From: Perlucidibaca sp.
GTDB taxonomy: Bacteria; Pseudomonadota; Gammaproteobacteria; Pseudomonadales; Moraxellaceae
Assembly: GCA_023265995.1 (NCBI GenBank)
Contig: JAHFSA010000004.1
Coordinates: 158,340-222,339 of the forward strand
Reading direction: 5' to 3'
Length of the DNA: 64,000 nt
This document shows positions 57,222 to 64,000 of this stretch, in pieces. A program made the translations under genes and the position numbers. Each line of letters begins with the position of its first letter. Position 1 is the first letter of the stretch. The notes under the pieces are model-generated. The model searched no databases and was not told where the DNA came from. It saw only the letters and a program-made list of their open reading frames with translations.

Positions 57222-58862
57222 TCAGCGTCGGCCTTGCTTCAGCTTGCGCACGGCCGCGACCAGAGCATCGATCTCGTCGTAGCTGTTGTACAGCGCCAGT
57301 GACGGACGCACCGTGGCCTCGAGCCCGAAGCGACGCAGGATGGGCTGCGCGCAATGGTGGCCGGTACGCACGGCGATGCCGAGCTGGTTCAGTGCCTTGC
57401 CGACCTCCTCGGTGCTGAAGCCGTCGAGCACGAAGGACATGACGCTGGCCTTGTGGTCGGCGGTGCCGATCAGGCGCAGGCCGGGGATGTCGCCGAGCTG
57501 GTGCATGCCATAGGTCAGCAGGGCATGCTCGTGCGCGGCGATGTTCTCGATGCCGAGCTTCTCGACATACTCCAGGGCGGCGCCGAGACCGACGGCATCG
57601 GCGATGTTGCCGGTGCCGGCCTCGAAGCGCCCGGGGGCGGCGTGGTACTCGGTCTTCTCGAAGGTCACATCCTTGATCATGTTGCCGCCGCCCTGCCACG
57701 GGCCGGTGCTGTTGAGCAGCTCCTCCTTGCCGTAGAGCACGCCGATCCCGGTCGGGCCGAAGATCTTGTGGCCGGAGAACACGAACCAGTCGCAGTCCAG
57801 CGCCTGCACATCGGCGCGCAGATGCGAGACCGACTGGGCGCCATCGACCAGCACGCGGGCACCGACGGCATGCGCCAGTTTCACCATCTCGCCAGCCGGC
57901 GTGATGGTGCCCAGCGCGTTCGAGACCTGCGTCAGCGACACCAGTTTCGTGCGGCTGCCGAGCAGCCTGGCGTACTCCTCGATGATGACCTGGCCGCTGT
58001 CATCCACCGGTGCCACGCGCAGCCTGGCGCCGGTCTCGGCCACCAGCTGCTGCCAGGGCACGATGTTGGCGTGATGCTCGAGATGGGTGATGACGATCTC
58101 GTCGTCCTTGCCGATGTTCTCGCGGCCCCAGCTCTTGGCCACCAGGTTGATGGCCTCGGTGGTGCCGCGCACGAACACCACTTCATTCACCGAGCGCGCA
58201 TTGAGGAAGCGGCGCGACGTTTCGCGGGCACCTTCGTAGGCGTCCGTGGCACGCGCGGCCAGCTCGTGCGCGGCGCGGTGGATGTTGGAGTTTTCGTGGG
58301 CATAGAAGTACGCGATGCGGTCGATCACCGACTGCGGCTTCTGCGTGGTCGCCGCGTTGTCCAGCCAGATCAGCGGACGGCCGTTGATGTGCTCGCGCAG
58401 GATGGGAAAGTCCCGGCGCACGGCCAGCACATCGAGTCCGCTGCCCGGGCTGGTGAAGCCGCCGGCCAGTCCGTTCACGCGCCAGACGGTGTCGGGCACG
58501 CCACTCCGCGGACTGCCCGCCGTGGCCTGGGCGCTGTCCAGGAAGTAGAACGGTGAGGTCAGCGAGCTGATGCCCGGCGCGGGTAAACCGGGCGCTTGCG
58601 TCAGCGCCGGAATGCCTGCCGCCGCCGGCGCGCCAGCGGCCAGCTCACCGAAGCCCGGTGCAGCCGGGCTCAGTGTTTCCGGCACGAGACCGCTGATGCC
58701 GCCCTGGCGCGCGAACTCCTGGCTGGCCGCAGCCAGCGCGCCACCGAGCTTGGGGTGTTCGCCCGGCAAGGCCGCGAAGAGTTCGTTGGCCAGGCGCGTG
58801 AGCGCGTCGGTGTCGGCGAAGTCGGCACCCGTCAGTGAGGCCAGGCTGTCACTTGTACTCAT
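57222..58862 (-). CDS. Encapsulin-associated cysteine desulfurase (SufS-like with N-terminal cargo extension)
   Basis: A 546-residue PLP enzyme. Residues about 145-546 are a complete SufS-type desulfurase: LDVLAVRRDFPILREHINGRPLIWLDNAATTQKP, the PLP-lysine motif FVFSGHKIFGPTGIG (near residue 365), catalytic Cys in VRTGHHCAQPILRRFG (near residue 504). The first about 145 residues are Ala/Gly/Pro-rich and probably disordered, apart from an N-terminal helix-like patch DALTRLANELFAALPG and the patch SPFYFLDSAQATA. In family 2A encapsulins such an extension carries the desulfurase into the shell. The ATG at 58862 overlaps the shell gene's stop by 14 bases. Confidence 0.93.
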   Translation of the reverse strand: MSTSDSLASLTGADFADTDALTRLANELFAALPGEHPKLGGALAAASQEFARQGGISGLVPETLSPAAPGFGELAAGAPAAAGIPALTQAPGLPAPGISSLTSPFYFLDSAQATAGSPRSGVPDTVWRVNGLAGGFTSPGSGLDVLAVRRDFPILREHINGRPLIWLDNAATTQKPQSVIDRIAYFYAHENSNIHRAAHELAARATDAYEGARETSRRFLNARSVNEVVFVRGTTEAINLVAKSWGRENIGKDDEIVITHLEHHANIVPWQQLVAETGARLRVAPVDDSGQVIIEEYARLLGSRTKLVSLTQVSNALGTITPAGEMVKLAHAVGARVLVDGAQSVSHLRADVQALDCDWFVFSGHKIFGPTGIGVLYGKEELLNSTGPWQGGGNMIKDVTFEKTEYHAAPGRFEAGTGNIADAVGLGAALEYVEKLGIENIAAHEHALLTYGMHQLGDIPGLRLIGTADHKASVMSFVLDGFSTEEVGKALNQLGIAVRTGHHCAQPILRRFGLEATVRPSLALYNSYDEIDALVAAVRKLKQGRR

Positions 58863-59775
58863 GGTAGTTGTCCACGGACACGTTCTCGAGCACGGCGATG
58901 GCGTCCTCGGTCAGCACGGCGACGGAGCAGTACAGCGACACCAGATACGAGGCGATGGCCTTGTGGTTGATGCCCATGAAACGCACCGACAGGCCCTTGG
59001 TCTGCTCGCCCGGCAGGCCCGGCTGGTAGAGGCCGACCACGCCCTGACGGCTTTCGCCGGTGCGCAGCAGGATGATGCTGGTCTTGCCCTTCTCGATCTT
59101 GAGCTTGTCGCTGGGGATCAGCGGAATGCCGCGCCAGGTCAGGAACTGCGAGCCGAACAGCGACACCGTGGGCGGCGGCACGCCACGGCGGGTACATTCG
59201 CGACCGAAGGCGGCAATGGCTTTCGGATGGGCGAGGAAGAACGCCGGTTCCTTCCACACGCGCGAGATCAGCTCGTCGAGGTCGTCCGGGGTCGGTGCGC
59301 CGGTGCGCGGCTGCACGCGCTGGCTGGCCGCGATGTTGTTGAGCAGGCCGTACTCCTTGTGGTTGAGCAGCTCGCTTTCCTGGCGCTCCTTGATGCTCTC
59401 GATGGTGAGGCGCAGCTGCTCGTGGATCTGGTTGTGCGGACTGCTGTAGAGGTCGGAGACGCGGGTGTGGACATCAAGCACGGTGTTGACCGCGCTGAGA
59501 CGGTATTCGCGACCCCACTCCTCGTAGTCCACGAAGGTCTGCGGCAGCACGCGCTCGTCGAGGCCGGAGCAGTCGACAGTGACACTGGTGTCGTCCTTGA
59601 CGCGGTTGACGCGATAGATGCCGGCCTCGACCGGAACCCACTGCAGCAGATGGACCAGCCAGCGCGGCGTGATCGTCCCCATCATGGGGACGGTCTTGGT
59701 GGCGTTGGCCAAGGTACGGGCGGCGACATCGCCCAATGCGGTAGGGGTTTCCAGCACGGGATCTTTCGTGGCCAT
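58849..59775 (-). CDS. Family 2A encapsulin shell protein (SrpI-like)
   Basis: A 308-residue HK97-fold shell protein of the SrpI/family 2A type, formerly annotated as major membrane protein I. Conserved blocks: DVAARTLANATKTVPMMGTITPRWLVHLLQWVPVEAGIYRVNRVK, LDVHTRVSDLYSSPHNQIHEQLRLTIESIKERQESELLNHKEYGLLNN, PDDLDELISRVWKEPAFFLAHPKAIAAFGRECTRRGVPPPTVSLFGSQFLTWRGIPLIPSDKL and MGINHKAIASYLVSLYCSVAVLTEDAIAVLENV. No cyclic-nucleotide-binding insert, so family 2A not 2B. It is flanked by the acetyltransferase upstream (48-base gap) and the cargo desulfurase downstream. AGGAG precedes the ATG by 10 bases. Confidence 0.95.
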   Translation of the reverse strand: MATKDPVLETPTALGDVAARTLANATKTVPMMGTITPRWLVHLLQWVPVEAGIYRVNRVKDDTSVTVDCSGLDERVLPQTFVDYEEWGREYRLSAVNTVLDVHTRVSDLYSSPHNQIHEQLRLTIESIKERQESELLNHKEYGLLNNIAASQRVQPRTGAPTPDDLDELISRVWKEPAFFLAHPKAIAAFGRECTRRGVPPPTVSLFGSQFLTWRGIPLIPSDKLKIEKGKTSIILLRTGESRQGVVGLYQPGLPGEQTKGLSVRFMGINHKAIASYLVSLYCSVAVLTEDAIAVLENVSVDNYHEYK

Positions 59776-59823
59776 GGGGGGTTGCTCCTGGGGTTGTGTG
59801 AAGGTTGCGCGGTGATGGCGGGC

Positions 59824-60786
59824 TCAGCTGGTGATGGAGCGCAGGGGCGGGCGGCTGCCGACCTGCACGTCATTGAGCAGATGAGCCTGCGAGACATTGC
59901 TTTCGGGCGGCACGCTGCGTGTCAGCCAGACATTGCCGCCTATGGTCGAGCCGCGGCCGATGGTGACGCGGCCTAGAATGGTGGCGCCGGCGTAGATCAC
60001 GACATCGTCCTCGACGATGGGGTGGCGGGCGTTGCCCTTGGCCAGGCTGCCGTCATCGGCAATGGCGAAGCGCTTGGCGCCCAGCGTTACCGCCTGATAG
60101 AGGCGCACGCGGCTGCCGATGATGGCGGTCTCGCCGATGACGACGCCGGTGCCGTGGTCTATGAAGAAGCTCTCGCCGATCTCGGCGCCGGGATGAATGT
60201 CTATGCCGGTCGCCGAGTGCGCGACTTCCGCCATGATGCGTGCCGTCAGCGGCGCGCCGAGGCGGAACAGCTCGTGCGCCAGACGGTAGTGCGTGATGGC
60301 GTTGATGCCGGGATAGCAGACCAGTACTTCGTCGCTGCTGCGTGCCGCCGGGTCGCCCTGGTAGGCCGCCTGGATGTCGGTTTCGAGCAGGCTGCGCAGC
60401 CTTGGCAGGGCATGGGCGAAATCACGGGTGATGGTTATGGCGCGCTCGCGGTTGGCATCGTCGAGACGATCGAGGCCGGAGGCGAATTGCAGTTCGCGGC
60501 GGATCTGCGCATGCAGCTCGCGCAGATTGGCGTCGAGGGTGTGACCCACGTAGTAGTCGATGCCTTCGTCGGTGAGCTCGGGCAGGCCCAGGCGGTTGGG
60601 AAAGAGCGCGGCGGCAAGGCCCTCGACTATGCCTGCGAGCGCCTTGCGCGAGGGCAGCTTGGGTGGCCGGTCGCCGCGCTCGCGGCGCTCCAGCGAGCGC
60701 ACGCGCAGCGTGTGCAGTTCATTGACGATGACATCTATGTTCCAGCGTATGGCCTGGCTGGAGTGCAGGGCTTCGGACTTGCTCAT
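59824..60786 (-). CDS. Serine O-acetyltransferase of the encapsulin operon
   Basis: A 320-residue left-handed beta-helix acetyltransferase that makes O-acetylserine from serine and acetyl-CoA, feeding cysteine synthesis. The C-terminal hexapeptide repeat core is complete: AHSATGIDIHPGAEIGESFFIDHGTGVVIGETAIIGSRVRLYQAVTLGAKRF (catalytic His/Asp in DHGTG), then HPIVEDDVVIYAGATILGRVTIGRGSTIGGNVWLTRSVPP. It carries a long helical N-terminal domain (about 200 residues), longer than ordinary EpsC. It heads the encapsulin operon and would provide precursor for cysteine or its N-acetylserine inducer. The start MSKSEALHS is the likely one (weak ribosome site). Confidence 0.93.
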   Translation of the reverse strand: MSKSEALHSSQAIRWNIDVIVNELHTLRVRSLERRERGDRPPKLPSRKALAGIVEGLAAALFPNRLGLPELTDEGIDYYVGHTLDANLRELHAQIRRELQFASGLDRLDDANRERAITITRDFAHALPRLRSLLETDIQAAYQGDPAARSSDEVLVCYPGINAITHYRLAHELFRLGAPLTARIMAEVAHSATGIDIHPGAEIGESFFIDHGTGVVIGETAIIGSRVRLYQAVTLGAKRFAIADDGSLAKGNARHPIVEDDVVIYAGATILGRVTIGRGSTIGGNVWLTRSVPPESNVSQAHLLNDVQVGSRPPLRSITS

Positions 60787-60830
60787 GGCCCGAGAGTAAG
60801 TGGCGGCCGTGCCCGGGCTAACCAAGAAAT

Positions 60831-60865
60831 CCGCATATGCATATGAGGAATACGGCCATATGCGG
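60831..60865. promoter_or_regulatory. Palindromic operator upstream of the encapsulin operon
   Basis: Perfect 9-base arms CCGCATATG (60831-60839) and CATATGCGG (60857-60865) around 17 bases, with another CATATG beside the left arm. It starts 45 bases upstream of the acetyltransferase start. A TTGCCG (60863-60868, minus strand) and CATATG could form a weak promoter inside it. Confidence 0.6.
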
Positions 60866-61046
60866 CAATGCAGTGGTAATGCGGGGCGTGCCTGCCGAAG
60901 CCGCTGCATAGCTAAGCATGGCGGGCTTCATGAGCTCGGCAGAATTATCTGGTTCGTGTCGGTGCGGGGAGTTGCTAGGGTGGCTGCGTTGCTGGTCACA
61001 CATGGCCGGACGGGGCGGCGCGAGCAGGGGAGGACCGGGTTTCAGT

Positions 61047-61087
61047 CCGTGATGACAGGCATGGGGTTCCTGTCATCACGGCTTTTT
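61047..61087 (+). terminator. Strong plus-strand intrinsic terminator with no matching gene
   Basis: Perfect 13-base arms CCGTGATGACAGG (61047-61059) and CCTGTCATCACGG (61069-61081), loop CATGGGGTT, then CTTTTT. It is correctly oriented only for a plus-strand transcript. The minus-strand helicase end (61147) does not get a T tract from it. The 60866-61046 stretch upstream has no convincing protein gene and could encode a small RNA. Confidence 0.8.
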
Positions 61088-61146
61088 CTGCGACGGCGAA
61101 GAGCGTGTGGCTAGCCAGCGGGAGCTGCCAGCCACGACGCGTCTTT

Positions 61147-62559
61147 TCAGACGTTGCCGGACGGTCTCGGTGCCGGACGACGGCGACGACGCGCCGGTGC
61201 GCCGGCACCCGCACCGGCGCTGTTGCCATTGGCATTGCCGCTGCTGTTGCCGGAGCGCGGCTGGGTCGGTCGCGACTGACCCTGTCCCTGGCCGCCGGGC
61301 TTGCCCTGCGTCGCCGGGCGCTGGCCCTGGCCATTGCTCTGACCATGGCCGCGCGGCTGGCCCTGACGCGGCGGGCGCGGCTGCTGCGGCTTGCGCAGCG
61401 GTTCCGGCTTGGCGTTGGGGTCCGGCTCGAAGCCCGGCATCACCACCTTTTCGATCTTCAGCTTGATGGTCCTCTCGATGTCGGCGAGCAGCTTGTGCTC
61501 GTCGACACAGACCAGCGACACCGCTTCGCCGCCGGCACCGGCACGACCGGTACGACCGATGCGGTGGACGTAGTCTTCCGGCACGTTGGGCAGCTCGTAG
61601 TTGACCACATGCGGGAGGGAGTCGATGTCGATGCCGCGCGCGGCGATGTCGGTCGCCACCAGCACGCGCAGGCGGTTGGCCTTGAACTCGCCGAGCGCCT
61701 TTTCACGCGCGCTCTGGCTCTTGTTGCCATGGATAGCCATGGCCGGAATGCCGGCCTTGTCGAGGCCTTCGGCGAGGCGGTTGGCGCCGTGCTTGGTGCG
61801 CGTGAACACCAGCACCTGCGACCACTGGCCGTCGATGATGAGCTTTTCCAGCAGCGCCTTCTTGGCATCGCGATCGACCGGATAGACACGCTGGCCGATG
61901 CGCTCGACCGTGGTGTTCGGCGGCGTCACCGAGACTTCGGCCGGGCTGTCGAGCAGGCCGTGCGCGAGGCTGCGGATTTCGCTGGCGAAGGTGGCCGAGA
62001 ACAGCAGGTTCTGGCGTTGCTTGGGCAGCAGGGCGAGAACGCGGCGGATGTCGCGGATGAAACCCATGTCGAGCATGCGGTCGGCTTCGTCGAGCACCAG
62101 CAGTTCAACGCCACCGAGGTCGATGGTGCCCTGGCCGGCATGGTCGAGCAGGCGGCCCGGTGTCGCCACCAGGATGTCCAGGCGCTGGCGCAGGCGCGCC
62201 GTCTGCGGATTGATGTTGACGCCGCCGAACATGACCATGGAGCTGAGGTTGAGGTACTTGCCGTAGGTCTTGACGCTTTCCTCGACCTGCGAGGCCAGCT
62301 CGCGCGTCGGCGTCAGCACCAGGGCGCGGATGCGTGCGCGCTGGCCCGGGTGCAGCGGCTTCTGCGTGTGCAGGCGCTGCAGCAGGGGCAGGGTGAAGCC
62401 TGCGGTCTTGCCGGTGCCGGTCTGGGCGGCGGCGAGCAGGTCGCGGCCGGCGAGCACGACCGGAATGGCCTGCTGCTGGATGGGGGTCGGGGTGGTGTAA
62501 CCCGTTTCCTCGACCGCGCGCAGCAGTTCGGGGATCAGGCCGAGATCGGCAAAGGACAT
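61147..62559 (-). CDS. rhlE: DEAD-box RNA helicase, RhlE-type
   Basis: A 470-residue RNA helicase. All motifs are visible: Q motif [33 protein letters not shown], motif [11 protein letters not shown], Ia PTRELASQV, Ib [14 protein letters not shown] ([12 protein letters not shown]), III SAT ([11 protein letters not shown]), then [32 protein letters not shown] and [14 protein letters not shown] (motif VI). After about residue 365 the tail is basic and low-complexity (Gln/Gly/Arg/Pro-rich, ending [14 protein letters not shown]), as in RhlE. Start ATG 62559 with GGAAG upstream. Confidence 0.93.
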   Translation of the reverse strand: MSFADLGLIPELLRAVEETGYTTPTPIQQQAIPVVLAGRDLLAAAQTGTGKTAGFTLPLLQRLHTQKPLHPGQRARIRALVLTPTRELASQVEESVKTYGKYLNLSSMVMFGGVNINPQTARLRQRLDILVATPGRLLDHAGQGTIDLGGVELLVLDEADRMLDMGFIRDIRRVLALLPKQRQNLLFSATFASEIRSLAHGLLDSPAEVSVTPPNTTVERIGQRVYPVDRDAKKALLEKLIIDGQWSQVLVFTRTKHGANRLAEGLDKAGIPAMAIHGNKSQSAREKALGEFKANRLRVLVATDIAARGIDIDSLPHVVNYELPNVPEDYVHRIGRTGRAGAGGEAVSLVCVDEHKLLADIERTIKLKIEKVVMPGFEPDPNAKPEPLRKPQQPRPPRQGQPRGHGQSNGQGQRPATQGKPGGQGQGQSRPTQPRSGNSSGNANGNSAGAGAGAPARRRRRPAPRPSGNV

Positions 62560-62759
62560 GGACAGCTTCCGGCGAGTGGGGCGGCATGATACCGCAATGC
62601 GCGGTCTCTGCGGGACCGGACACATGTCGCACCGCCTGTCCGCAAAGGCCCTCTATGCAGCCGGCAGTGTCCTCGCCAGCAGTATCGGATGCTGACATTC
62701 TGGCAAGCTGCCCAGGATATGCCGGGCTCTGACAGAACAAGAATAACGAGGAAGGCACC

Positions 62760-64000
62760 ATGACCGGACCGGGTTTCCCCCGCCATCCCCTGGCACTGCT
62801 CATCATGGCCTCGGCCATCGGCTTGCTGACAGCCTGCGGCGACAACGGCGGCGACAGTGCCGCTGGCAATGACAACGGCAGCGGCCGGCAGCAGGCCGCG
62901 CCGGCCGGTCGCTATGACATGGCCAACGGCTGCTATGCCATGCGCCCGCTGAGCGGCGGCCGCTACGTCGCCAAGGCTGCCGATGGCAGCTATCAGGCCT
63001 CGTCCGCCACGCTGGCCGGTGCCGAACCCCTGTTCATGAAGCCCAGCGCTCTCGGCCGCTATCTGCTGTCGGCGCGTGACAGCTCGCTGCTCACTGCCGG
63101 CAGCCAGATCACCTCCGCCAAGGATGCCAGCGACAGCAGCGACTGGGTCATCGAGGGCAATGGCGACAGTGGCTTCACGCTCAAGCCGTTGTCAGGCGGC
63201 GGCAGTCTCGCGGTCGATGCCGGCAGCGGTCGCCTGCAACTGGCCGCCACGCCCGCGCGTTTCCGCTTCGAGCCGGCCACGGGCTGCACCGCCTTCCCGG
63301 AAATCACCGTCAACGCCAGCGGCGACAGCTTCAAGGGCACGCTCGGCGACGGCCCCTACAAGGGCCAGGTGCTCGGCTTCGCCGATGCCCATGTCCATAT
63401 GGCGGCCACCGATTTCCTCGGCGGCGCGCATTACGGCGGCCCCTTTCACCGCTTCGGCGTGACCCATGCCCTCGGCGACTGCAAGGAGCGCCACGGCGAG
63501 AACGGCAGGCAGGATCTGGTCGGCAATCTCTACGAGACCAATCCTCTGGCCGAGCACGATACCCAGGGCTGGCCGACCTTCGTCGACTGGCCGGCGGCGC
63601 ATTCGCTGACCCATGAGGGCATGTACTACAAGTGGGTGGAGCGCGCCTGGAAGGCCGGCCTGCGCATCATGGTCAACGAGCTGGTGCAGAACGAGGTGCT
63701 GTGCACGCTCAACTCCACCGGCCATCTCAAGCCGCAGAACTGCAACGAGATGGATACCGCCGTGGCGCAGGTGCAGACCATGCATGACCTGCAGGATTAC
63801 ATCGACGCCCAGGAAGGCGGCCCCGGCAAGGGCTGGTTCCGTCTCGTCAATTCGCCGGCCGAGGCGCGTACCGTGATTGCCCAGGGCAAGCTCGCCGTGG
63901 TGCTCGGGGTCGAGATCTCGCACATCTTCAACTGCAACGTGCGCTATGGCGCGCTGCCCGGCCTGCCGGAAACCCATGGTTGCGACGAGGGCACGGTGGA
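62760..64000 (+). CDS. Lipoprotein metal-dependent hydrolase (amidohydrolase/dipeptidase-like), 3' end outside window
   Basis: Open from ATG 62760 to the window end (413 codons seen). The N-terminus MTGPGFPRHPLALLIMASAIGLLTAC has a lipobox (LTAC, Cys at residue 26), then a Gly/Asn/Asp-rich spacer. Residues about 45-190 form a beta-rich N-terminal domain with repeated GRYxxA/LxPLSGG patterns. The catalytic part begins with VLGFADAHVHMAATDFLGG, an HxH metal site of the amidohydrolase or membrane-dipeptidase type, and continues with LAVVLGVEISHIFNC. The start follows GAGGAAGGCACC. The gene is probably an outer-membrane enzyme of unknown substrate, and its C-terminal metal ligands lie outside. 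Confidence 0.78.
   Translation, partial: MTGPGFPRHPLALLIMASAIGLLTACGDNGGDSAAGNDNGSGRQQAAPAGRYDMANGCYAMRPLSGGRYVAKAADGSYQASSATLAGAEPLFMKPSALGRYLLSARDSSLLTAGSQITSAKDASDSSDWVIEGNGDSGFTLKPLSGGGSLAVDAGSGRLQLAATPARFRFEPATGCTAFPEITVNASGDSFKGTLGDGPYKGQVLGFADAHVHMAATDFLGGAHYGGPFHRFGVTHALGDCKERHGENGRQDLVGNLYETNPLAEHDTQGWPTFVDWPAAHSLTHEGMYYKWVERAWKAGLRIMVNELVQNEVLCTLNSTGHLKPQNCNEMDTAVAQVQTMHDLQDYIDAQEGGPGKGWFRLVNSPAEARTVIAQGKLAVVLGVEISHIFNCNVRYGALPGLPETHGCDEGTV

Noticed and set aside
60800-61114. Plus-strand open frame between the encapsulin operon and the helicase
   Set aside because: No ribosome site, no recognisable domain, and it runs through the palindrome and into the terminator hairpin. A non-coding transcript is more plausible.

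Overview
The window is a gene-dense, GC-rich chromosomal segment, with no tRNA, rRNA, insertion sequence, phage gene or CRISPR array that I can see. The gene content (minCDE, the nrdR-ribD-ribE-ribBX-ribH-nusB-thiL-pgpA-ribA run, xseB-ispA-dxs, CysB, a DesB/DesC-type desaturase pair, and candidate Zur, Pho and DesT-like sites) points to a gammaproteobacterium of the Pseudomonas/Moraxellaceae/Nevskiales kind. The exact genus cannot be fixed from the sequence alone.

Layout. 0-5 kb: end of radA, a hydroxypyruvate isomerase/hydroxyacid dehydrogenase pair, an acyl-CoA-binding protein and minCDE. 5-10.5 kb: a glycine-zipper membrane protein, ettA, nhaA, a PF10118-type protein and an alpha/beta hydrolase. 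10.7-20.6 kb: glyA, nrdR and the riboflavin/thiamine/phospholipid block, with chrA directly behind ribA. 20.7-24.9 kb: a hydrolase, two flavin reductases, a LysR regulator, a small membrane protein and a CAP-domain secreted protein. 24.9-28 kb: dxs-ispA-xseB. 28-31.6 kb: a TonB receptor (ZnuD-like, with a Zur-box-like core upstream), a DUF697-like protein and a TetR regulator. 31.5-35.4 kb: mtgA, fbp, mscL and a patatin phospholipase. 35.5-39 kb: an oxidoreductase/acyl-CoA desaturase/lipase operon behind a DesT-like operator. 39.1-41.3 kb: an arsR-arsC-aquaporin operon and tag. 41.3-48.1 kb: three genes of a transglutaminase / permuted ATP-grasp-alpha-E / DUF2126 system. 48.3-50 kb: a DUF47-pit phosphate uptake pair behind a PHO-box-like repeat. 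50-57 kb: OsmC-like, crotonase, lipoprotein, CysB, sulfate-binding protein, DUF937, YeaQ-like and an MFS-acyltransferase fusion. 57.2-60.8 kb: a family 2A encapsulin operon. 61-64 kb: an RhlE-type helicase and the start of a lipoprotein metal-dependent hydrolase.

The most notable system is the encapsulin operon, read on the minus strand: serine O-acetyltransferase, a SrpI-type HK97-fold shell protein, and a SufS-like cysteine desulfurase with a roughly 145-residue Ala/Pro/Gly-rich N-terminal extension that is probably the cargo-loading domain. It lies a few kilobases from cysB and a sulfate-binding protein gene, and a large perfect-arm palindrome sits in its promoter region. The type of compartment is known (cysteine-derived sulfur storage). 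The local regulation and the gene set lacking a rhodanese are the new questions. A second little-understood system is the transglutaminase/ATP-grasp/DUF2126 cluster, a predicted peptide-modifying or peptide-ligating pathway.

Several regulatory sites can be read directly: Zur, Pho, DesT-like, ArsR and LysR-type dyads, plus many perfect-stem intrinsic terminators between convergent genes. One good terminator (61047-61087) faces away from every recognised gene and may end an unannotated small transcript.
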